Positions 1 to 7,675 of a DNA stretch of 64,000 nt are shown here, piece by piece. Under the pieces are notes generated by a model that had not been told where the DNA came from, made no database searches, and worked only from the letters and a program-made list of their open reading frames with translations. The DNA lies in the NCBI RefSeq assembly GCF_000179915.2, contig NC_014963.1, forward strand, positions 1,984,001-2,048,000, read 5' to 3'. The stretch's first letter is position 1, and every line of letters begins with the position of its first letter. The DNA is from Terriglobus saanensis SP1PR4. Lineage in GTDB: Bacteria > Acidobacteriota > Terriglobia > Terriglobales > Acidobacteriaceae. Both the position numbers and the translations under genes were made by a program.

Positions 1-1308
1 CGTGTACGCCTTCGGGGTGGCCGTTCCGGGAACCACATCGTGGAACTGCCCACCCATCACGAGGGTCCACGCCTTGCTCAGGCGCTCCAGCGGATAAGGA
101 CGTCCACCCATCCAATCGGCTCCAACAGAGGCGCGTTCCGCAGCGTCTGCGAGCAACTCGTTTTTGCGGTTCCATCGCTTCATGTAAGCTTCCGACGTCA
201 AAGAGCCGGCGGAGTGCTCCACAAGCTCCAGATCTCCGGTGTAGCGCGGAAGCAGCGCTGCTTGCTCAGGCGTGATCTTATTGAACATTGTCTCGGCCGT
301 CGCCTGCACGATATGTAAAGGACCATCCCCAACCTGCACGGCAGGAGCCGGATCGGCATATACCCCGTTCACGATGTCACCGCTCCTCTTCTTCACCTCC
401 GGCAACACAGCCGTGCCCTTGGTGACCATCGCCTCCATCAGGCGAACGGATTCCTCCTGCGGAGCACCGCCGGTGTCGCCCGTTCCGTAATAGCGAAAGT
501 CCAGAGCCAATCCGCTCGAAGCTGCAACGTTTTCATTCCGCTTGATCCAGTAAGGACTCTTAGTAAGATCTTCGATCACATCGCTGTCGTACGCCGTCCC
601 GTTGAGTGCCGCAATGACATACTTGCCATCTGGTCCTTGCCAAACGCCGACGTTGAAGGGAATACCGACTGGCGTTTTCTGCGGGGACTCCGGGCCGCCA
701 ACCTGTGCTCCTGAGTGCCAGGACAGCTTTTGCGTTGAGAAACCTTTTATGCCGGTGTGTGCCAGGATGCTGGGAATAGAAGCTGGAAAGCCAAAACAAT
801 CCGGCAGCATGTACTCGGAACTCGTCTTGCCGAAATCCTTACGGAAGTATTCTTTGCCATAGAGGATTTGGCGGATGATGGCTTCGGCTGATGGGTTGTT
901 GACGTCGTTCTCTTCCATCGACGAGCCTGCCGGGAACCAACGTCCTGCAGCCACATATTGCTTTACCTTTTCGTAGTCGGCTGGGTAGTACTCCTTCATC
1001 ATGCGGTATCGGTTCGCACCGCTGAAATTGAAAAGGTAGTGCGGATACTTCTCAAACAGCGCGAAGTTATCACGCATCGTCTTCGGCAGAAACTCACCGA
1101 TGGTCTGCGGGTATTCCCAGCGCCACTGCGTATCGAGGTGGGCGTAGGGTGTGACATAGAGCGTAGGGACGTCATTCCCGTTTACGGCCGCAAACGGATT
1201 CTTGGTCCCGGGTGCCGGGGCTGCACCTGCCTGCATCTGCGCATTTCCTGCGGGGGAAAAACCTGCAAACAGAAGCGCCAAGAGAATGCGCCCTGTACGG
1301 TCGGCCAT
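1..1308 (-). CDS. GH38 alpha-mannosidase, N-terminal part (runs off window)
   Basis: The reading frame is open on the minus strand from 1308 to the window edge, so the C-terminus is missing. The protein begins with a hydrophobic signal peptide ending in GNAQ. It then shows the GH38 opening motif YAHLDTQWRW (His57 and Asp59 are the usual zinc ligands) and a later LPDCFGFP stretch, which matches the region around the GH38 nucleophile. GH38 enzymes release terminal alpha-linked mannose; the signal peptide points to export. The gene follows the receptor gene on the same strand and is probably co-transcribed with it. The start is uncertain: a good AGGAG ribosome-binding site near 1343-1347 serves an ATG at 1334 that is in another frame, while the in-frame ATG at 1308 has no clear site. 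The family call is firm. Confidence 0.88.
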   Translation of the reverse strand, partial: MADRTGRILLALLFAGFSPAGNAQMQAGAAPAPGTKNPFAAVNGNDVPTLYVTPYAHLDTQWRWEYPQTIGEFLPKTMRDNFALFEKYPHYLFNFSGANRYRMMKEYYPADYEKVKQYVAAGRWFPAGSSMEENDVNNPSAEAIIRQILYGKEYFRKDFGKTSSEYMLPDCFGFPASIPSILAHTGIKGFSTQKLSWHSGAQVGGPESPQKTPVGIPFNVGVWQGPDGKYVIAALNGTAYDSDVIEDLTKSPYWIKRNENVAASSGLALDFRYYGTGDTGGAPQEESVRLMEAMVTKGTAVLPEVKKRSGDIVNGVYADPAPAVQVGDGPLHIVQATAETMFNKITPEQAALLPRYTGDLELVEHSAGSLTSEAYMKRWNRKNELLADAAERASVGADWMGGRPYPLERLSKAWTLVMGGQFHDVVPGTATPKAYT

Positions 1309-1362
1309 TGCTGCCGAAGTTTCATCAGCTTCATGCTTCGTTCTCCTGGTGCCTGTGTTACA

Positions 1363-1389
1363 CCGGGGAACGCTCAAAGCGTTCCCCGG
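1363..1389 (-). terminator. Intergenic hairpin between receptor and GH38 genes
   Basis: Perfect 11-bp inverted repeat, CCGGGGAACGC and GCGTTCCCCGG, around a 5-nt loop. No strong T-run follows it on the minus strand, so it may act as a partial terminator or an mRNA-stabilising hairpin that lets the upstream receptor gene be expressed differently from the mannosidase gene. Confidence 0.6.
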
Positions 1390-1427
1390 CCCGTTGATAC
1401 TTTTGTCTGGATGTTGAGTAACGTTCT

Positions 1428-4400
1428 CTAGAAAAGGATTTTTCCGGAGAACTGTGTCTGCCGTGGGAAGTTTAGCTGGGTTGAGCCGATGGTGCCGTAT
1501 CCGGACCAGGCACCAGGTTGATTTGGATCGGCAACACTGTCAACGCGTGTAACGCGACCGGTCGTACCGCTCGTGGTTGGCCCAGGAAACTGCGGTGTGT
1601 TTGTGGCGTTGAACATCTCCGCTTTGAATTGGAACTTCACCCGTTCGGTAATGGTGAATGCTTTCTGAACACCAAGCGCTGTCTGCTGAGCCCACGGAGC
1701 GCGCACTGCGGCGGTAATGGGAAGCTGCGTGATGGTCGTATATTGCGGGAAGCTTTGGAAGCAGGAGCCTCCGCCCGCAGTGCTCGTTTGCGCGGCATTG
1801 TTGAGATAGCTCTTGTAGGTGTGGGGGGAGTTGGCGATGTCAAAGGTTCCGCAGTTGTAAAGCGCATTATTGGGGTAAGTGACCGGGGTGCCGGATTGAT
1901 TCGTGAAAATGAAGCTCAGTTGCCAGCCTCCAACAGCCCCTTGCACTAGTCGATTCGCATTCGGCAAGAGCAACGATCCCCTGCCAATCGGCAAGCCGTA
2001 AAGTCCACCTAAAGTGAAAACCCATGACCGGTCGGCGCTGGAGAGCGCGTAGTAGGGCTGGGCATCTACGAGGCCTTTATTGTTGTTATTCAGGCGACCG
2101 GTTGCGATCATCGCCTTTGACCACGTAAAGGAACTGAGGACGCTCAAACTCTTGAGCAGGGGGTTGGTTCCTCCGACGCGGCGCTCGAGTTTGGTGATGA
2201 GAGAGTTGTAGTAGTTGTACCCCTGCGGGTTCGCGTAGTCGTAGACATATTCGTACTGCGAGTAGGGGGACATCAGGTTCTTTGCGGAGATGGTTGGCGA
2301 AGAACCGATGGTGGTGGAAGTCGGAATAGCGCCATAGTACGGATTGGCGACCTGTTGGTTGAGGTACGAAGGATTCGCGTGACCTGCATTCCAATCTGCA
2401 AGGGAAAGCTGATCCAGATATTGTCCGGAGCGAAGTCGGCTACCGTGACTTCCAACATATTCAATGTCGAGCACAAACTGTTGTGGAAGCTGGCCCTGGA
2501 AGCCGAAGGAGTACTGCTGCACCCGCGGAATCTTGCGTTCACGGCGATCAAATTCAAGACTGTTGCCGATGCCCGCGAGCAAGCCGAGAGAGGCTCCATC
2601 GGGTGCCACAACGCCGTTGGAGAAGGGCGTGCCACTGCGGAAGTAATTTGAAGGCGTCACGCTCCCATCCAGGGAGGTCGTGTAGTTTGTTGATTGTTGC
2701 CAGCTGGATTGCGCACCAAGCTCAATGCCGAGAGCTGTACTCGTCCCCCAGCCACCGCGCATGACGAGGTTTGGAGCGATGAGGTACGCAAAACCGACCT
2801 TGGGCAGAAACGACCCGACATAATTCGCATAGGGGCTAAGAGAGGAGCTGGAGAACTGTGGCCCTCCAAGCACCGGACCAGTAAAGGTCTGTCCATTGGG
2901 CAACATTGGGCTTGCTGTCAGGGAGTTAGAGACTGGATTGGTACAGGTGTAGCAAAAACCTGCATTCAGACGATAATTCCGATCTTCCGGGGATGTTTCC
3001 TGCTCATAACGAATTCCGAGGTTCAGTGTGAGTTTCGGAAGAATCTTCCAGTCGTCCTGCACATAGCCGGCGTAGCTGTTGTAGCTTTCGTAGTTTGTGA
3101 GGAAGTAGTCGACGCTGCCACTCTCGGGATAGCCGAGTAGCAGATCGGCCATGGCGGATCCATCGCTGTTGCCCACATAAGGATCCTGTTGCGTGAATCC
3201 GGGACCAAAGGTGAACACTCCATTCGGCTTGCCGACGCCACCAGGAACATCGTGGAAGAGCATCAGATCGGCGCCGTAATGTAAATTATGGCGTCCAATG
3301 GTTTGCGAGACGGACGGGCTGAGGTCGTAGGTCTCGTACAGCGAGGGGCTGATCGAGTTTCCGATAATGTTCGCGATGCAACAGTCGTCCATATCGATTT
3401 CAGGTGCAAGGTCTTTTGAGGTGGTTGGGATCGACGGCATGTTTAAACCCAGATCGCCAGCCGTAAGCTTGGCGCTTCCCGCGGCAACGGAACCGTTCGG
3501 ATCAACGTTGTAGGACCGGTTATATGAGGCGCGCACGTCAAGAAAAAGGCGTGGCCCGAAGGTATGAGTGAAGTCGACGACGGGAGCGTAGGTGAGGCGG
3601 TGGTTGTCAATGTCGCCCTGTGCGGCCGCTCCGGGAAGAGCGGATGAGTTGCGATATTCGCTTCCGGTGAAATAGGTGAAGACCGCGTACATGCGTGTCT
3701 TATCGCTGAACACATGATCGATACGAGCGATAGGCTGGCTGTAGCCGTATCGTCCCGGGTCCTGCGCGACATAGTTATTGATGTATCCGGGACGATTGGG
3801 CAGGGGGAAAACGTTGAGAATTTTCGCTGCGATCGGCGTGATGCGACCTGCGGGGATCGTGTTGTTAGAAAACTGGGCACGCTGATACTGGTCGCACCCG
3901 GAAGTCGATGGAGTTGTGCAGGTCACGTTCGATGGGTCGTAGATGTTGCCGAGCCCAACAGCATTTTGATAACTGGTCAAATTTACGTCGCCATTGCCGG
4001 GCCGCATGTCTGCCGTAGGAACGGTGACGGTTCTGGTAACGGGGAGAACTTCGCGCCAACCTTCATAGCTGAAGAAGAAGAAGGTCTTGTCCTTCCAGAC
4101 AGGACCGCCTATTGTCCCACCAAATTGGTGTTGGTTGTGGAAAGGCTTGGCTTGTTCCTGTTGCTTGTACTGATAATAGTTGGCGTCGAACAAGGAGTTG
4201 CGCCAGAAGTCGAAGACGGTACCGTGGAACGCGTTCGTTCCGCTTTTCAGGATCGTGTTGACTGTACCACCTCCTGTACGGCCATACTGAGCGTCGTAGG
4301 TGTTCGTCATTACCTTGAACTCCTCCACGGCATCGACGCTAGGGGCTACATTCCAGGTGCCGGCCCCGCCACCGCCCTGCTGTGAGACCGGTGCTCCGTT

Positions 4401-5030
4401 AAGAGAAAACTGGTTATAGTTGCCAGACTGTCCGTTGATGGAAGTAGCGTTAGACTGATCCCAAGCACGCGTGCCGGAGTTTCCGGTCGGACCGTACTGT
4501 TGAGTCGTGATCTTCACGCCAGGCGTAAGTGGAAGGAGCTGGTAAATCTGGCGGCCGTTAAGTGGAAGCGACTGCACCTTTTCGGGATCCATAACGGTGC
4601 CGCCTGAGCCGTCCGAAGTGTTTAGGGCGACAGACTGGTCAGCCGTCACGGTAACAGACTCAGTACCCCCAGCGAGGAGCGAGAAGTCCACGGTTAGCTT
4701 TGCGGATACATCCACATTTACTTGGTCTTTGGTGACCTGATTGAAGCCTTTAGCTGTAGCCGTGATGGAGTATTTCCCCGGCTGAATAAAGGGGATCGTG
4801 AACTCGCCGTTGCCACTGGTAGTTGTCTTGAAGGTTTGTTGCGGCCCGACTGCTGTTACCGATGCATGTGGAATGACAGCTCCGGTGGCATCCGTAACGT
4901 GCCCAAAGAGAACACCGCGATATTCCTGCGCTGACATGACATAGGGAAGACTCAAACACAGAGTCACCACCCAAAGAAGTTGAGAACGCACTCTCAGCAG
5001 GTACGACATAAACCTCAGCAGGTACGACAT
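1428..5030 (-). CDS. TonB-dependent receptor with carboxypeptidase-regulatory-like domain (Oar-like)
   Basis: Outer-membrane receptor of about 1200 residues, the size usual for the acidobacterial Oar-like group. After a signal peptide ending near VMSAQ comes a carboxypeptidase regulatory-like beta-sandwich (GHVTDATGAVIPHASVTAV), then a plug region (LPLNGRQIYQLLPLTPGVK) and a long aromatic-rich beta-barrel ending in FSGKILF. Such receptors import bulky substrates with TonB energy. Its neighbours suggest mannose-containing oligosaccharides, but the substrate is inferred. The start was set at 5030 because GAGGGGG lies 6 nt upstream; the longer frame back to 5144 lacks a signal peptide at its N-terminus. 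The start region carries a 21-bp tandem duplication that doubles the MSYLLR N-terminus. Confidence 0.9.
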   Translation of the reverse strand: MSYLLRFMSYLLRVRSQLLWVVTLCLSLPYVMSAQEYRGVLFGHVTDATGAVIPHASVTAVGPQQTFKTTTSGNGEFTIPFIQPGKYSITATAKGFNQVTKDQVNVDVSAKLTVDFSLLAGGTESVTVTADQSVALNTSDGSGGTVMDPEKVQSLPLNGRQIYQLLPLTPGVKITTQQYGPTGNSGTRAWDQSNATSINGQSGNYNQFSLNGAPVSQQGGGGAGTWNVAPSVDAVEEFKVMTNTYDAQYGRTGGGTVNTILKSGTNAFHGTVFDFWRNSLFDANYYQYKQQEQAKPFHNQHQFGGTIGGPVWKDKTFFFFSYEGWREVLPVTRTVTVPTADMRPGNGDVNLTSYQNAVGLGNIYDPSNVTCTTPSTSGCDQYQRAQFSNNTIPAGRITPIAAKILNVFPLPNRPGYINNYVAQDPGRYGYSQPIARIDHVFSDKTRMYAVFTYFTGSEYRNSSALPGAAAQGDIDNHRLTYAPVVDFTHTFGPRLFLDVRASYNRSYNVDPNGSVAAGSAKLTAGDLGLNMPSIPTTSKDLAPEIDMDDCCIANIIGNSISPSLYETYDLSPSVSQTIGRHNLHYGADLMLFHDVPGGVGKPNGVFTFGPGFTQQDPYVGNSDGSAMADLLLGYPESGSVDYFLTNYESYNSYAGYVQDDWKILPKLTLNLGIRYEQETSPEDRNYRLNAGFCYTCTNPVSNSLTASPMLPNGQTFTGPVLGGPQFSSSSLSPYANYVGSFLPKVGFAYLIAPNLVMRGGWGTSTALGIELGAQSSWQQSTNYTTSLDGSVTPSNYFRSGTPFSNGVVAPDGASLGLLAGIGNSLEFDRRERKIPRVQQYSFGFQGQLPQQFVLDIEYVGSHGSRLRSGQYLDQLSLADWNAGHANPSYLNQQVANPYYGAIPTSTTIGSSPTISAKNLMSPYSQYEYVYDYANPQGYNYYNSLITKLERRVGGTNPLLKSLSVLSSFTWSKAMIATGRLNNNNKGLVDAQPYYALSSADRSWVFTLGGLYGLPIGRGSLLLPNANRLVQGAVGGWQLSFIFTNQSGTPVTYPNNALYNCGTFDIANSPHTYKSYLNNAAQTSTAGGGSCFQSFPQYTTITQLPITAAVRAPWAQQTALGVQKAFTITERVKFQFKAEMFNATNTPQFPGPTTSGTTGRVTRVDSVADPNQPGAWSGYGTIGSTQLNFPRQTQFSGKILF

Positions 5031-5034
5031 AAAC
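4993..5034 (-). repeat. 21-bp perfect tandem duplication at the receptor start codon
   Basis: Units at 4993-5013 and 5014-5034 are identical. Each unit carries an ATG followed by TCGTACCTGCTGAGG, so the gene has two possible in-frame starts, at 5030 and 5009. The duplication is in frame and adds seven residues before the signal peptide. Confidence 0.9.
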
Positions 5035-5133
5035 GACCCCCTCGGAAGACAGCAATGGCCGCATCGCGGCTTTTCTATGAATCTTGTGAACTGGAATGTA
5101 TCGGAGGATGGCGCGAGAAGTAGTGAGGACTTG

Positions 5134-5160
5134 TGAATATTCATGAAACAGCAGTGATAT
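5134..5160. promoter_or_regulatory. Phased TGAA direct repeats in the divergent promoter region
   Basis: The 177 bp between the divergent receptor and regulator genes contains TGAATATTCA at 5134, TGAAACAGCA at 5144 and TGATATTC at 5155. That is three TGA-led repeats at 10- to 11-bp spacing, the spacing expected for OmpR-type winged-helix proteins. The first copy is also a perfect 10-bp palindrome. A similar but cleaner array lies upstream of the GH92 gene. Binding by the adjacent regulator is inference. Confidence 0.45.
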
Positions 5161-5207
5161 TCTCGTCAGACCACGATCAATGAACTCCGCGCAAGTCATG
5201 AGGTCCT

Positions 5208-7349
5208 ATGACAGACGAGAGCAGAACGACCCTTCTTGGGCATGGTGCCTTTCAGATCGACCTTGTCCGCGAATGCCTTATTTTTGAGGGAGAGCCGCAG
5301 ACTTTGCGTCACCAGTCATTCCAGGTTTTGTATTATCTGGCTTGCCACCCGTGCCGCACTGTTACCAAGGACGAGCTGCAGTCCGCAATCTGGAAAGAGA
5401 CCTGTGTCACTGACAATGCGTTGGTGCAATGCATTGCGGAGGTGCGGCGTGCATTACGCGACGACCCTAAAACTCCGACCTACATCAAGACTGTGCCCCG
5501 ACAGGGGTATCGTTTCCTGGTCTCTTTTATAGAGGAGAAAGGAGCATCAGAGAGATCCCTCTCGGCGATACACGAGATGTCACCAGCTAAACTGAAGACA
5601 CCACCACCCGTGTCAGCTGAATTGAAGCAGCCACTGCGTTTTCGTGCTGTCGCTGTCTCCGCGGCGTTTCTTCTCTTCCTCGGACTTACAGGCCTGCAGC
5701 TCTTCACACGCCATTCGGTTCATCTAAAACGGGAAGCCGAACTGCCCAAGATCGCGGGGGTGAAGCGTATTCGGATGGAAAGCATACGCAATGAGACGGG
5801 CGACCCTGAATTCAACTGGGTTGATTCCGGGATGCCAGAAATGCTCAAGGCCGGGCTGCAGAACATCCCAGGAGTCGAGATTTCAGACGATGAGAAGGGC
5901 ACGGTTCGGGTGCAGGCTGTCCTATCGGGATCGATGATCCGGCAAGGCTATGGGTATTCGCTGAAAATCGACACCCTTGCCGCTGATGGGCATTTGCTTG
6001 GTTCAGATTTCATACCGACGGAGCGCAAGAAGTTTCCACTGGAGGCGAGCCTTATTGCTTCGCTGGTCGCGGAGCACCTCGGTCTTTCGGTCCCTGACAG
6101 GGCGATACAGGAAGAGGCGCTTACTTCAGATTCTATGGATGCGGCAGGTTATTACCAACAAGGCGTCGCGCTTGCGGAACGGTTCGAAACAAAGGAAGCG
6201 ATCGAACTGCTAAAGAAAGCTGTCGCGCTCGATCCGGGGTTTGCGATGGCATATGCGCGCATCGGCTACGCGTACGCGGTGGTAGATTTTGCGCCGAAGC
6301 AAGGATTGCCCTACCTGCTGAGGGCATCCTCGCTGTCGGATCGTTTGACGGAAAAACAGCGACTTTACATTGCGGCATGGCGTGCGACGGCCGAGGAAAA
6401 TTACGATGAAGCCGCCAGGATCTACGCAACCATCACGCAGCGGTGTCCCCATGATCCAGAGGCTTTTCGGCAGCTTGCAAAGTTGCAGCGCTCACTTGAG
6501 CACTTAGATGCAGCGAACGCAACACTCCAAAGTGGTCTTACGGCCAATCCGAATGCAAGTTCTTTGTTCAATGTGAAGGCGATAGTTGAGCTTGCTCAGT
6601 ACCATTATTCCGCGGCGATCGTGTCCGCGCAGGAATATCTTCGTTTATCACCGAACGAACCAAACGCCCACGACACGTTGGGAATGACGTATCAGCAGGC
6701 AGGCAAACTTTATCAGGCGATTGCGGAGTTCTCCGCAGCGCTTTCTCTTGATCCGGAGTTTGAACCCGCCATCGTTCACATGGGAGACGTCTACTTTCAG
6801 GCAGGTCGTTACGAAGAAGCTATACAGCAATATCGGCGCTACATTGGAGCCGCTCACACGGATGCCGCACGAGCGATCGGCTATGGCAACATAGCGGCGG
6901 TGTACCGTCAGCAGCAGAATTTAAAGGAAGCAGCCAAGGCCGCCGAACGTGAGATCCACTACGACCCACACGCTATTTGGAACTCGTTAGTCATTGCCGT
7001 TGATGAGAAACATGCAGCCAAGGTTCATCATTATGAAGTTGCGCTGCAAAGTGCAAGGAACAGTCAAGAGCGAGGAACACCGGGCGATCGCCGCACCATA
7101 GCGTACCAGCGGGGTTGGCTGGCGCTGCAACGTGGCGACCGTTCCAAGGCCATCGCTTCGTTCCAGGAAGCGCTACAGCATATTCCGGCGACATCAGGAA
7201 TTGATTTACATGACTCTTGTCTGGCGGACGCCTTCATGCAGTTAGGAATGCAACAAAAAGCGGAGACGGAATACCGTCGGCTGCTTGCAAATAATCCGAG
7301 CGATCCGTTTGCCCTTCGTGGCATTCATTCGATCGCTCACAATATGTAA
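5208..7349 (+). CDS. OmpR-type winged-helix DNA-binding protein with TPR repeats (CadC-like)
   Basis: A 713-residue membrane-anchored regulator. Residues 10-105 form an OmpR/PhoB-type winged helix (LRHQSFQVLYYLACHPCRTV, then TVPRQGYRFL), a single transmembrane helix lies near 145-168 (AVAVSAAFLLFLGLTGL), and the C-terminal half has tandem TPRs (AMAYARIGYAYAVVD, PNAHDTLGMTYQQAGKLYQA, AIVHMGDVYFQAGRYEEA). No receiver domain is present, so it is not a classical response regulator; CadC-like proteins sense through the periplasmic part. It is divergent from the receptor gene and precedes the GH92 gene, which suggests control of the glycan locus. The architecture is clear; the signal is unknown. 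Confidence 0.88.
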   Translation: MTDESRTTLLGHGAFQIDLVRECLIFEGEPQTLRHQSFQVLYYLACHPCRTVTKDELQSAIWKETCVTDNALVQCIAEVRRALRDDPKTPTYIKTVPRQGYRFLVSFIEEKGASERSLSAIHEMSPAKLKTPPPVSAELKQPLRFRAVAVSAAFLLFLGLTGLQLFTRHSVHLKREAELPKIAGVKRIRMESIRNETGDPEFNWVDSGMPEMLKAGLQNIPGVEISDDEKGTVRVQAVLSGSMIRQGYGYSLKIDTLAADGHLLGSDFIPTERKKFPLEASLIASLVAEHLGLSVPDRAIQEEALTSDSMDAAGYYQQGVALAERFETKEAIELLKKAVALDPGFAMAYARIGYAYAVVDFAPKQGLPYLLRASSLSDRLTEKQRLYIAAWRATAEENYDEAARIYATITQRCPHDPEAFRQLAKLQRSLEHLDAANATLQSGLTANPNASSLFNVKAIVELAQYHYSAAIVSAQEYLRLSPNEPNAHDTLGMTYQQAGKLYQAIAEFSAALSLDPEFEPAIVHMGDVYFQAGRYEEAIQQYRRYIGAAHTDAARAIGYGNIAAVYRQQQNLKEAAKAAEREIHYDPHAIWNSLVIAVDEKHAAKVHHYEVALQSARNSQERGTPGDRRTIAYQRGWLALQRGDRSKAIASFQEALQHIPATSGIDLHDSCLADAFMQLGMQQKAETEYRRLLANNPSDPFALRGIHSIAHNM

Positions 7350-7520
7350 TACGTTCTGTGTGAGGTTCCATCAGCATGGACTGCAACCTCCACTCTCCCG
7401 ACTAATCGGCAATACCCGTCACAATACGGGGAAGGCCTCTTGCTTCCGAGATTCATCCCTCAAGAAAAAGAGGTCAATGGCAGCGCGACGGGACGCGCAA
7501 TGGCTCTGGCTCAATGGCTG

Positions 7521-7550
7521 TGAAATATTATGAAATTTTCTGAAATCAAG
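7521..7550 (+). promoter_or_regulatory. Three TGAAAT direct repeats at exact 10-bp spacing upstream of GH92
   Basis: TGAAATATTA, TGAAATTTTC and TGAAATCAAG follow each other without gaps, so TGAAAT recurs every 10 bp, on one face of the helix. This is the arrangement bound by OmpR-family proteins. It lies in the 326-bp gap between the regulator gene (ends 7349) and the GH92 start (7676). I saw no convincing terminator or other gene in that gap. The role as an activator site is inference. Confidence 0.5.
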
Positions 7551-7675
7551 ACGAAGATATGGAAAATGGGAGCCTTCATCGTCTGGCACCGTTTCCTAAC
7601 GCCTAGAATCGCACTTGTTGGAACAGAATCATGGCTGCAAGCGCGTCGGCAACAAAGGTGACACGAAAGGGAATC

